Shown in pieces: positions 11,693 through 21,123 of a DNA stretch of 64,000 nucleotides (position 1 is its first letter; the number at the start of each line of letters is the position of its first letter). Under the pieces are notes generated by a model. That model worked only from the letters and a program-made list of their open reading frames with translations. It did no database searches and was not told the DNA's origin. This stretch comes from Xanthomonas arboricola pv. juglandis (lineage in GTDB: Bacteria; Pseudomonadota; Gammaproteobacteria; Xanthomonadales; Xanthomonadaceae), in contig NZ_JZEF01000005.1 of NCBI RefSeq assembly GCF_001013475.1, positions 420,611-484,610 on the forward strand, given 5' to 3'. A program made the translations under genes and the position numbers.

Positions 11693-13034
11693 GCAACGAA
11701 CGGCCTCGTCCGATGGCGTAGTAGGCCAGACCTGCGGCCTCGATTTCCTGCGGATCGTAAAGGTTGCGGCCGTCGAACACGACGTCGTCCTTCAAGGCCT
11801 GCTTGATCTTGCCGAAATCCGGGCTGCGGAACTGCTTCCACTCGGTGACCACGACCAGGGCGTCGGCGCCTTCCAGTGCGGCAAATGCCTCGTCGCAGAA
11901 GGTCAGATCGTCGCGCTCGCCGAAGATGCGCTTGGCTTCATGGGTTGCTTCCGGGTCGTAGGCACGCACGGTGGCACCGGCCTCCCACAACTGCTCCATC
12001 AAACGGCGGCTGGACGCGGCACGCATGTCGTCGGTATTGGGCTTGAATGCCAGGCCCCACACCGCGAATGTCTTGCCGGCAATGCTGCCGGTGCCCTCAG
12101 CGCCGTAATGACGCTGCACCAGTTCGAACAGGTGCCCCTTCTGCGCGTTGTTGACGCTTTCCACCGCGTTGAGCAGGGTCGGCTCCATGCCGTACTGCTC
12201 TGCGGTCTTGGCCAGTGCCTGCACATCCTTCGGGAAGCACGAGCCGCCATAACCGGCGCCGGGATAGATGAAGTGCCAGCCGATGCGCGGATCCGAACCG
12301 ATCCCGTTACGAACGTGCTCGACGTCCGCACCGACACGCTCGGCAATGTTGGCGATCTCGTTCATGAAACTGATCTTGGTCGCCAGCATTGCGTTGGCCG
12401 CGTACTTGGTCAGCTCGGCCGAACGCACGTCCATCTCCACGATGCGATCGCGGTTGCGGTTGAACGGCGCATACAGACGACGCATGCGGGCAATGGCCGC
12501 CGGCTTCTTGGCGCCGATCACGATGCGATCCGGACGCATGCAGTCGGCCACGGCGTCGCCTTCCTTGAGGAACTCGGGGTTGGAGACCACATCGAACTCA
12601 TGGTCCAGGCCGCGTGCGTCCAGCTCTTCCTGGATCGCGGCGCGCACCTTGTCGGCGGTGCCGACCGGCACGGTGGACTTGTTGACGACCACCGACGGGC
12701 CATCGATATGCCGACCGACGGTGCGCGCAACCGCCAGCACGTACTGCAGGTCGGCACTGCCGTCCTCGTCCGGCGGCGTGCCCACGGCGATGAAGGTGAT
12801 TTCGCCGTGCGCAATCGCCTCGGCCGCATCGGTGGTGAAGCGCAACCGGCCAGAGGCGTGGTTGGCTTTCACCATCGGCTCCAAGCCGGGTTCATAGATG
12901 GGAATCACCCCACGATTGAGACCATCAACTTTCGCCTGGTCGATATCCACGCAGATAACGTGATGACCTACTTCCGCCAGACAGGTACCGGTGACAAGAC
13001 CAACATAGCCGGTACCAAAGATCGCAACTCGCAT
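11685..13034 (-). CDS. ugd: UDP-glucose 6-dehydrogenase
   Basis: This 449-residue protein oxidises UDP-glucose to UDP-glucuronate with 2 NAD+, supplying the glucuronate of xanthan and other polysaccharides. It shows the N-terminal Rossmann motif [10 protein letters not shown], the [11 protein letters not shown] segment, the catalytic-cysteine motif [12 protein letters not shown], and the C-terminal UDP-binding domain with [12 protein letters not shown]. It lies 24 bp after the FKBP gene and overlaps slyX. Confidence 0.96.
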   Translation of the reverse strand: MRVAIFGTGYVGLVTGTCLAEVGHHVICVDIDQAKVDGLNRGVIPIYEPGLEPMVKANHASGRLRFTTDAAEAIAHGEITFIAVGTPPDEDGSADLQYVLAVARTVGRHIDGPSVVVNKSTVPVGTADKVRAAIQEELDARGLDHEFDVVSNPEFLKEGDAVADCMRPDRIVIGAKKPAAIARMRRLYAPFNRNRDRIVEMDVRSAELTKYAANAMLATKISFMNEIANIAERVGADVEHVRNGIGSDPRIGWHFIYPGAGYGGSCFPKDVQALAKTAEQYGMEPTLLNAVESVNNAQKGHLFELVQRHYGAEGTGSIAGKTFAVWGLAFKPNTDDMRAASSRRLMEQLWEAGATVRAYDPEATHEAKRIFGERDDLTFCDEAFAALEGADALVVVTEWKQFRSPDFGKIKQALKDDVVFDGRNLYDPQEIEAAGLAYYAIGRGRSLHA

Positions 13035-13058
13035 GGGTGGGGGTACTCCTGTGGGGGA

Positions 13059-14030
13059 TCAGGGAAGGATACCCATCAGTTCGACATCGAACGTCAACGT
13101 TGCGTCTGGTCCGATCGGCCCCCCCTGCGTGCCGTTCGGGCCATAGGCCAAGTTGGATGGAATCCAGAAACGATATTTCGAACCGACCGGCATCAATGCG
13201 ACGCCCTCGGTCCAACCAGCAATGACTTGATTCAGACCGAACTCGGCCGGCTGGCCGCGCTGGTAGGAGCTGTCGAATACCTGCCCGTTGAGCAGCTTGC
13301 CTTCGTAGTTCACGCGCACCGTATTGGTGGGCATCGGACGCTCGCCGCTGCCCTGGCGCAGCACCGTGTACTGCAGGCCCGACGCGGTGGTGATCACGCC
13401 CTTCTCGGTCTTGTTCTTGGCCAGGAAGGCATTGCCTTCCTCACGATTCTTGGCGCCGGCAGCGCCCTGCTTGGCAGAGGCAAACGCCTGCATGGTGGCA
13501 GCGGCTTCCTGCTGGGTCAGACGCGTGGTGCCCTTGGCGAACACGGTGCGCACCGCTTCCATCAGGATCGACAGATCGATCTCGTCCTTGATGCCGGCCA
13601 GCGACGGACCGACCGCGCGATCGCCCAGCATCAGGCCGACATTTTCCTTGGACGGCGCGGCCGGCGCGCTACCCGGCGCCATGCCCGGAACCTGCTGGCC
13701 GTTACGCGCCGCCAGCGCCGTGCGCAGTGCGGTGTCGGTGGCCTGGGTCTGCTCGTCGGACAACAGCGGCTTGCCGCCCTTGAATGCATTCTCGATGGCG
13801 CGTTGCAGTGCGCTCACATCGATGTCCTGGGCAATCGGCTCGAACGAACGTGCCACGTCCATACCGATGGCGTAGCTGACGTTGTCGCGCGTGCTCTTCT
13901 CAGACGATGCATTCAAAACTGGCTTCTCCTTGGTGGCCGCTGCGGCCGGTTGCTGCGACATCGCCGGCATCGATGCCGACAGTGCCACCATCAGTAGCGA
14001 CGCCGCCGCGCCGCGCTTTCCCATCTTCAT
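13059..14030 (-). CDS. FKBP-type peptidyl-prolyl cis-trans isomerase, periplasmic
   Basis: A signal peptide (AASLLMVALSASMPAMSQ) is followed by a duplicated, helical FkpA-type dimerisation region: NVSYAIGMDVARSF at about residue 50 and NVGLMLGDRAVGPS near 130. The C-terminal FKBP domain carries TVRVNYEGKLLNGQVFDSS, WTEGVALMPVGSKYRFWIP and LAYG. The helical region of usual FkpA/Mip proteins is present twice, so at ~323 residues it is longer than the ~230-270 standard. The ATG at 14030 is preceded by GGGAAG; the frame extends 21 codons further upstream without a ribosome-binding site. It should assist folding of envelope proteins. Confidence 0.9.
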   Translation of the reverse strand: MKMGKRGAAASLLMVALSASMPAMSQQPAAAATKEKPVLNASSEKSTRDNVSYAIGMDVARSFEPIAQDIDVSALQRAIENAFKGGKPLLSDEQTQATDTALRTALAARNGQQVPGMAPGSAPAAPSKENVGLMLGDRAVGPSLAGIKDEIDLSILMEAVRTVFAKGTTRLTQQEAAATMQAFASAKQGAAGAKNREEGNAFLAKNKTEKGVITTASGLQYTVLRQGSGERPMPTNTVRVNYEGKLLNGQVFDSSYQRGQPAEFGLNQVIAGWTEGVALMPVGSKYRFWIPSNLAYGPNGTQGGPIGPDATLTFDVELMGILP

Positions 14031-14120
14031 TCGATGCACTTCCCGAAAGTGAAAAGACACGCCGACGCCGGCGCTGAATGCGCATTGTCGCATGTGCGCG
14101 TGGCCTTGCGAGCGCCGTGC

Positions 14121-14678
14121 TCAGCGCGACGGCGCGTTGAGCTCGCGTTCGATTGCCGCCAGCACGCTCGGATCGTCCGGTTTGATCTTGCTGGGGAACT
14201 GCGCCACCACCCGTCCATTGCGCCCGATCAGATACTTGTGGAAGTTCCAGCCCGGCGCCACACCGGTGGCCTGGGTCAGGCGCTGATACAGCGGCGTGGC
14301 CTGCGCACCCAGCACATGCACCTTCTCAAACATCGGGAACTTGACGCCATAGGTCAGCGTGCAGAATTCCTGGATCTGCTTCTCAGATCCCGGTTCCTGC
14401 CCCTGGAAATCGTTGGACGGAAAGCCCAGCACCGAAAAACCGCGGCTGCCGAAACGCTGGTTGAGCGCCTCCAGCCCTTCGTACTGCGGCGTGTAGCCGC
14501 ACTTGCTGGCGGTATTGACCACCATCAGCACCTTGCCGCCGTAGGTACGGTTCAGGTTGATTGGCGCCTTGCCGGCCAGCGGCCGGTAATCCAGATCCAG
14601 CACCGGCGCGCCGGCGGCCAGCGCGGAGGCGGAGAAAAAGCCAGCGAATACAACGACCAGCAGACGCTTGAGCAACAT
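14121..14678 (-). CDS. Glutathione peroxidase family protein, exported
   Basis: This 185-residue thiol peroxidase starts with a signal peptide (LLKRLLVVVFAGFFSASALA), so it should act in the periplasm. The peroxidatic cysteine is in NTASKCGYTPQY (Cys instead of selenocysteine), the Gln partner is in FPSNDFQGQEPG, and the Trp/Asn pair is in WNFHKYL. Most bacterial BtuE-type enzymes are cytoplasmic, so the leader is notable. The start ATG at 14678 is preceded by AAAGGGA. It is divergent from the GntR/ABC operon with 134 bp between. Confidence 0.92.
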   Translation of the reverse strand: MLLKRLLVVVFAGFFSASALAAGAPVLDLDYRPLAGKAPINLNRTYGGKVLMVVNTASKCGYTPQYEGLEALNQRFGSRGFSVLGFPSNDFQGQEPGSEKQIQEFCTLTYGVKFPMFEKVHVLGAQATPLYQRLTQATGVAPGWNFHKYLIGRNGRVVAQFPSKIKPDDPSVLAAIERELNAPSR

Positions 14679-14748
14679 GAGCGATCCCTTTCGATAGGTC
14701 CGGGCCACCCGCCGACGCGGGGTGCCATCAGTTGGGTATGACAGGCAG

Positions 14749-14789
14749 TTGACTGTCTGCGTGTCGGTGTTATAGTTTAATACAACACC
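14749..14789 (+). promoter_or_regulatory. Sigma-70 promoter overlapped by YtrA-type operator
   Basis: TTGACT (14749-14754), a 16-bp spacer and TATAGT (14771-14776) form a strong promoter. The sequence GGTG-N16-CACC (14766-14789; extended arms GGTGTT/AACACC) covers the -10 box. GGTG-N16-CACC is the site reported for YtrA-subfamily GntR regulators, and the first regulatory gene downstream encodes one. Confidence 0.85.
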
Positions 14790-14812
14790 AGTCATCCAAC
14801 GCAGGGGAAAGC

Positions 14813-15061
14813 ATGAACAGCACACGCTTCACGCGACCAGCTCCATTGCTGCTGTTCGGCAGCGCCCTGTTCGCCATTGGTTGCCTGGGAGCCGCTTCCA
14901 GTCAGGTCACGGAGTCCGGCGCCGATTATGGCGTGTCGGAGGCGGTTACGGAAAACGCGACAACTCCCCCCGAGGCGCGCACCCGGCCCAGCCGGCACCT
15001 GCGCACCTCGCTGTCGATGCCCTATTTCTCCTTCGCGCAGGTTCTGCGTCCACGGAGCTGA
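14813..15061 (+). CDS. Small exported or lipoprotein-like leader gene of the YtrA operon
   Basis: This 82-residue frame starts 37 bases after the -10 box and ends 2 bases before gntR. It has a basic N-terminus, a hydrophobic stretch (APLLLFGSALFAIGCLGA) that could be a signal with an imperfect lipobox (AIGC), and an unstructured tail. I recognise no family. Position and signal-like N-terminus favour a real gene, but an untranslated leader remains possible. Confidence 0.5.
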   Translation: MNSTRFTRPAPLLLFGSALFAIGCLGAASSQVTESGADYGVSEAVTENATTPPEARTRPSRHLRTSLSMPYFSFAQVLRPRS

Positions 15062-15063
15062 CC

Positions 15064-15426
15064 ATGAACGACATCCAATGGAGCGACGGCGCTCCCATCT
15101 ACCGCCAACTCAAGGAACGGGTGATAGCCATGATGCTCGATGGAATCCTCAAGCCTGGCGACGCCCTGCCCTCGGTACGGCAGGTGGCGGCCGACTACCA
15201 ACTCAATCCCATCACCGTCTCGCGCGCCTACCAGGAACTGGCCGACGAGAACCTGGTGGAGAAACGCCGCGGCCTGGGCATGTTCATGACCCCGGAGGCC
15301 GCACAGAAATTGCGCGGCAGCGAGCGCGAGCGTTTCCTGAATGAAGAATGGCCCGCAGTGCTGGAACGCATCCAGCGCCTGGGACTGTCCATCGACGATC
15401 TGTTGCCACAGGGAAAAACACCATGA
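15064..15426 (+). CDS. GntR-family regulator, YtrA subfamily
   Basis: This 120-residue protein is almost entirely the winged-helix domain: PIYRQLKERVIAMML, LPSVRQVAADYQLNPITVSRAYQEL and VEKRRGLGMFM. Only a short two-helix tail replaces the usual large effector domain. This size and its place beside an ABC transporter define the YtrA subfamily. It probably represses its own operon through the GGTG-N16-CACC site. Its stop overlaps the ATPase start by 4 bases. Confidence 0.93.
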   Translation: MNDIQWSDGAPIYRQLKERVIAMMLDGILKPGDALPSVRQVAADYQLNPITVSRAYQELADENLVEKRRGLGMFMTPEAAQKLRGSERERFLNEEWPAVLERIQRLGLSIDDLLPQGKTP

Positions 15427-16298
15427 CCGCCGTCTCCTCCGACCATGTGGTCGACGCACGTGGCCTGCGCAAGGCTTACAAGCATCGGCTCGCGCTGGAC
15501 AACACCAGCTTCACCATCGCCGCCGGGCGCATCGTCGGCCTGATCGGCCCCAACGGCGCCGGCAAGACCACTGCGCTCAAGGCGGTGCTGGGGCTGACCG
15601 ATTTCGATGGCGAACTCAGCGTGCTCGGCATGGATCCGCGCACCCAGCGCAATGCGCTGATGAACGAGGTCTGCTTCATCGCCGACGTGGCGGTACTGCC
15701 GCGCTGGCTGCGGGTTGGCGAGGCGATCGACTTCGTCGCCGGCGTGCATCCGCGCTTCGATCGCGCCAAGTGCGAACGCTTCCTGGCCAATACGCAGCTC
15801 AATCGCAAGTCGCGGGTGCGCGAACTGTCCAAGGGCATGATCGTGCAGCTGCACCTGGCGCTGGTGATGGCGATCGATGCCCGCATCCTGGTGCTGGACG
15901 AGCCCACCCTGGGCCTGGACATCCTGTATCGCAAGCAGTTCTACCAGCGCCTGCTGGAGGACTACTTCGACGAACAGAAGACCATCATCGTCACCACCCA
16001 CCAGGTCGAAGAGATCGAACACATCCTCACCGATGTGATGTTCATCCGCGACGGCCGCATCGTGCTGACCGCCGACATGGAAAACGTGGCCGAGCGATAC
16101 ACCGAAGTGCTGGTGGGTGCCGAGCATCTCGACGCCGCCAGAGGCCTGCAGCCGATCGACGAGCGCAGCCTGCCGTTCGGCAAGACCGTGATGCTGTTCG
16201 ATGGCGTGCCGAAAGCGCAGCTCGCCCGTTTTGGCGAAACCCGCAATCCCGGCCTTGCCGACCTGTTCGTTGCGGTCATGAAGGGGACCTACGCATGA
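15423..16298 (+). CDS. ABC transporter ATP-binding protein (YtrB-like)
   Basis: This 291-residue NBD has Walker A GPNGAGKTT, signature LSKGM, Walker B ILVLDEPTLGLD and the H-loop TTHQVEEIE, so it is catalytically complete. A C-terminal ~80-residue extension is typical of drug/peptide-type exporters. It is coupled by 4-base overlaps to both gntR and the permease gene. Confidence 0.95.
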   Translation: MTAVSSDHVVDARGLRKAYKHRLALDNTSFTIAAGRIVGLIGPNGAGKTTALKAVLGLTDFDGELSVLGMDPRTQRNALMNEVCFIADVAVLPRWLRVGEAIDFVAGVHPRFDRAKCERFLANTQLNRKSRVRELSKGMIVQLHLALVMAIDARILVLDEPTLGLDILYRKQFYQRLLEDYFDEQKTIIVTTHQVEEIEHILTDVMFIRDGRIVLTADMENVAERYTEVLVGAEHLDAARGLQPIDERSLPFGKTVMLFDGVPKAQLARFGETRNPGLADLFVAVMKGTYA

Positions 16299-17281
16299 AT
16301 GCACTCACTCACCAAGCTTCTCCCGCACGCACGTTCGGCTGGCTGCTCAAACGCGAGTACTGGGAACACCGTGGCGGTTTCGTCTGGGCACAGATCATCA
16401 CCGGCGGCATCGCGGTGTTCTTCGCGCTGCTGGGCGCGGTGATCGGCGCGATCAGCGCGCGTCGCAACATGATCGGCGACAGCATCACGATGGACGATCT
16501 GGCCGAATACACGCGCACCCTGGGCCAGGTCGGCGACGGCCTGCTGCTCGGCGGCATCGGCATCGCCTCGGTGGTCCTGGCGTTCGTGGTGTTCTTCTAT
16601 TCGCTGGGCAGCCTGTACGACGACCGCCGCGACCGCAGCGTGCTGTTCTGGAAATCGCTGCCGGTGTCCGATGTGCAGACGGTGCTGTCCAAGGCCGCCT
16701 GGGCGCTGTTGCTGGCGCCGCTGATCGCCATCGTGATCGGCGTGCTGGTCGGCCTGGCACTGTGGCTGATCGCCATCGTGGGCGCCTCGATCGCCGGCGT
16801 CCCCAGCCCCTGGGCCCTGGCCACCCATTCGCACCCGTTCGCGTTGCTGTGGCTGTTGCTGAAGACCGTGCCGATGAGTCTGCTGTGGGCGTTGCCGACG
16901 GTGGGCTGGTTGATGTTCTGCTCGGCCTGGGCCACCAGCAAGCCGTTCCTGTGGGCGGTGCTGTTTCCGCTGCTGGCCTGCGTGATGCTGAGCATCCTCT
17001 CGGCGATGCCGGGTATCTCGCTGCCGATCGGCTGGATCTGGTACATCGTCGGCTACCGCGGCCTGCTCAGCGCCCTGCCCGGCACCTGGTCGCCGCGTGC
17101 GGTCAGCGGCAACCTCGACAGCAGTGCGATGCAGACCCCCAACGACCTGGTGCAGTGGGCGCTGCAGCACACCGACAGCGCACGGGTCTACGGCAATCCG
17201 GACATCTGGATCGGCGCTGCAATCGGCGTAGCCCTGATCGCCGCCTCCATCTACCTGCGCCGTCGGCGCTCCGAAGCCTGA
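16295..17281 (+). CDS. ABC transporter permease
   Basis: This 328-residue inner-membrane protein has about six to seven hydrophobic segments (VWAQIITGGIAVFFALLGAV, ASVVLAFVVFFYSLGSL, PLIAIVIGVLVGLALWLI, LLSALPG region, IGVALIAASIYLRRRR). It contains the DDRRDRSVLFWKSLPVSD loop common to ABC-2 type permeases. It pairs with the ATPase encoded just upstream. Its substrate is unknown; relatives respond to cell-wall-active peptides or antibiotics. Confidence 0.92.
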   Translation: MNALTHQASPARTFGWLLKREYWEHRGGFVWAQIITGGIAVFFALLGAVIGAISARRNMIGDSITMDDLAEYTRTLGQVGDGLLLGGIGIASVVLAFVVFFYSLGSLYDDRRDRSVLFWKSLPVSDVQTVLSKAAWALLLAPLIAIVIGVLVGLALWLIAIVGASIAGVPSPWALATHSHPFALLWLLLKTVPMSLLWALPTVGWLMFCSAWATSKPFLWAVLFPLLACVMLSILSAMPGISLPIGWIWYIVGYRGLLSALPGTWSPRAVSGNLDSSAMQTPNDLVQWALQHTDSARVYGNPDIWIGAAIGVALIAASIYLRRRRSEA

Positions 17282-17291
17282 AGGACATCCC

Positions 17292-18116
17292 ATGCGTCGT
17301 CTGCTGAGTCTGGCCATCCTGTTCGCCGTGCCCGGCGCTGCGTTTGCCGAGGAGCAATGCAAGTTCTCCGAACCGCGCAGCCTGGAGTTGAAGCTGAGCG
17401 GAGTGAAGTCGGTGCTGTTCGAGGTCGGCTCAAACGACCTGCATCTGGACGCCGCGCCGGGGAACGGCGGGCGCCTGGGCGGCCGCGCCTGCGCCGCCAG
17501 GGCCGATCTGCTCAAGGGCCTGACCGTCTCCCAGAAGCGCGTCGGCGACAAGCTGGTGGTGACGCTGGCCGATGACCGCCCGCTGCGCATCTCCATCGGC
17601 GACAGCTACTCGTACCTGGACCTGCGCGGCAGCGTGCCGGACACGCTGCTGGTGCAGTTCGACGTGGGCTCCGGTGACGCCGAGATCAGCGGCGCTGCGG
17701 CCGTGAGTGCCGATGTCGGTTCCGGCGACATGGCCATCCGCCGCACCAGGGGCCGGGTCACCGCCAAGGTCGGTTCCGGCGATATCGAACTGGAAGAGAT
17801 GGGGTCGCTGCGCGTGCTGGCGATCGGCTCGGGCGATCTCAAGGCCAGGCAGGTGCATGGCGCAGCGGAGGTTGGCAAGGTCGGTTCGGGCGACGTCAAG
17901 CTGCGCGGCGTGGCAGGCAACGTCAAGTTCGGCACGATCGGCTCCGGCGATGTCGACATCGACGATGTGCAAGGCGATGTCGGCGTGGAAGCGGTCAACT
18001 CCGGCGCCCTGAGCGTGCACAAGGTGCGCGGCGACGTCAGCGTCGCGCGCAAGGGCAGCGGCGATATCGACGTCAGCGATGTGGCCGGCACCACCCGCGT
18101 GCCGACCGACAACTGA
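17292..18116 (+). CDS. Exported GSGD-repeat protein, DUF4097-like beta-helix
   Basis: After a signal peptide (LLSLAILFAVPGAAFAEE), residues ~115-265 consist of about eight degenerate ~19-20 residue repeats centred on GSGD: VGSGDAEISG, VGSGDMAIRR, VGSGDIELEE, IGSGDLKARQ, VGSGDVKLRG, IGSGDVDIDD, KGSGDIDVSD. This pattern matches putative auto-transporter-adhesin-head/DUF4097 right-handed beta-helices. It lies 10 bp after the permease gene, so it is expected to be coexpressed with the transporter. It is likely periplasmic; no anchoring segment is seen. Confidence 0.8.
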   Translation: MRRLLSLAILFAVPGAAFAEEQCKFSEPRSLELKLSGVKSVLFEVGSNDLHLDAAPGNGGRLGGRACAARADLLKGLTVSQKRVGDKLVVTLADDRPLRISIGDSYSYLDLRGSVPDTLLVQFDVGSGDAEISGAAAVSADVGSGDMAIRRTRGRVTAKVGSGDIELEEMGSLRVLAIGSGDLKARQVHGAAEVGKVGSGDVKLRGVAGNVKFGTIGSGDVDIDDVQGDVGVEAVNSGALSVHKVRGDVSVARKGSGDIDVSDVAGTTRVPTDN

Positions 18117-18150
18117 CCGCTGCATTGACCATTCAAGAGGGGAACGGCTG

Positions 18151-18681
18151 ATGAAACTGTTGATTTCTGCGGTATTGGTGGGTGCGCTGCTGGTCGGTTG
18201 CGGCAAGTCCGAACCCACGGTCGTGGTGTCGGGCAAGACCAACGCGAACGGGGTGATCTTCAACGGCAAGAGCCTGACGCTCCACCGCGACGGCCTGCCC
18301 GCGGCCACCATCGGCGTGGATGGCGCGCTCAGCATCGCCGGCAAGCCGGTGAGCCTGAACGATGCGCAGCGGCAGGCGATGCGCGGTGTCTACGTGCAGA
18401 TCCAGGGCGTCGCCGATAAAGGCATCGACATTGGCACGCAGGGCGCGGCCTTCGGTGCGCATGCCGCCGGCGAAGCACTCAAGGGCGTGCTCAGCGGCAA
18501 CACCGACCAGATCGGCGACAAGATCGAAGCGCAGGCGGAAACCTTCAAACACACTGCGATGCAGATCTGCGATCAGCTGGCCAAGCTGCGCAACGCGCAG
18601 GACGCCGCCGCGCAACTGGTGCCGGCATTCGCGCCGTACTCGACCCTCACCCAGCACGATATCGACGACTGCCGCAAGTAA
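18151..18681 (+). CDS. DUF2884 (YggN-like) lipoprotein
   Basis: This 176-residue protein has a lipoprotein signal (LLISAVLVGALLVGC). Its body contains the NGKSLTLHRDGLPAATIGVDG segment and a Gln/Ala-rich helix with paired cysteines near the C-terminus (MQICDQLAKL, IDDCRK). It is probably the last gene of the YtrA operon, 34 bp after the GSGD protein, with a GAGGGGAACG ribosome-binding site. Function unknown. Confidence 0.8.
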   Translation: MKLLISAVLVGALLVGCGKSEPTVVVSGKTNANGVIFNGKSLTLHRDGLPAATIGVDGALSIAGKPVSLNDAQRQAMRGVYVQIQGVADKGIDIGTQGAAFGAHAAGEALKGVLSGNTDQIGDKIEAQAETFKHTAMQICDQLAKLRNAQDAAAQLVPAFAPYSTLTQHDIDDCRK

Positions 18682-18884
18682 GCGTGGCCTGGATCGCCGC
18701 TGCGCCCGCAACGACGGGCGCAGCGACTGATCGGAACCGGAGGGATCGTCACGCCGATTGCTGCGCGCACGCCAGGCACCCGATACCGCCTGCGACAGCT
18801 TGTCAGCCGCGCCATGTGCCGCAGGCGCCGATCGGCTGGTCGGAGCGGGATTACACTAGTGCGCTCCCTGAACCCGGCGACCCC

Positions 18885-19307
18885 ATGAACAAGTTGGTGA
18901 TGCTCTGCATGGCGCTTCTGCTATGCGCCCTGACCGCCTGCGGCGACCAGTCGTCGCGGCGCGCCGAACGCGGCAAGCCGCGCGTTGCCATCACCACCCA
19001 GTCGGTGATGATCCGCCGCCCACCGGCGGCCAATGCGGAAATCACCCCGGACGGCACGCTGAAGATCGACGATATCGCGCTGCCGCAAAAGGAGCCGACG
19101 CGCGCCAAGTTGCAGCTGCTGTTCGGGCACCTGCAGATGCTGCGGCAGCAGGCCGTCAACGAGGCTGGCGCGGATCCGGAGTACAAGTCGATCAAGCTGA
19201 CCGCCACGCCGGAGATCCAGAAGCTCAGCGGCGAATTGCTCGATGAAATCCCGTCACTGCAGCCGTATCGCGAGAGCTTCGGCAACGTGCAGGCCGAGCG
19301 GCACTGA
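18885..19307 (+). CDS. Small lipoprotein related to the preceding DUF2884-like gene
   Basis: This 140-residue protein has a lipobox LTAC at residues 16-19 and a segment (AEITPDGTLKIDDIALP) whose layout repeats ATIGVDGALSIAGKPVSL of the upstream lipoprotein. This suggests a diverged tandem relative. A TACACT box lies about 30 bases upstream, so it may have its own promoter. No function can be assigned. Confidence 0.72.
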   Translation: MNKLVMLCMALLLCALTACGDQSSRRAERGKPRVAITTQSVMIRRPPAANAEITPDGTLKIDDIALPQKEPTRAKLQLLFGHLQMLRQQAVNEAGADPEYKSIKLTATPEIQKLSGELLDEIPSLQPYRESFGNVQAERH

Positions 19308-19341
19308 GTCCTGGCAACGCCGCGGATTCGCGCAATGCCGT

Positions 19342-19409
19342 GTAGGAGCGCACCTGGGCGCGACGGGGCGTTGTCGATAAAGCCCCATCGCGCCCAGGCG
19401 CGCTCCTAC
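19342..19409. repeat. REP-like palindrome GTAGGAGCGC...GCGCTCCTAC, second copy
   Basis: Same ends and size as the element at 4705-4772, with GGGGCG...GCCCC inner arms around TTGTCGATAAA. It sits between the convergent lipoprotein gene and fumC, so it may end both transcripts. Confidence 0.75.
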
Positions 19410-19427
19410 GCGCGCACGCTGCGGTGG

Positions 19428-20834
<1,407 letters not shown>

Positions 20835-21123
20835 CTGCACTCTCCGCACATGGTTGGTTTGTGGTGATGGATGGCTGGCAGCGGGCGTACCCACGCTGGC
20901 GAGGCTGCCTACGATACTCGCTCGCGGCGTTGCGACCGTGTCGTCGCAAGCCCTGGGCTAGACTGCCCAATGATCCATACGAGGTACCACGCCGCCATGG
21001 GCGACGACCCTGACTGTAGAAACGCATCGTTTGCGTCTTGCTTGCTTGCACACCGCCCCGGCACTGACGCGCAGCCGCTGACATACCGCGTCACCGCCGC
21101 TACGCGCCATGGAGGCGGACGCC

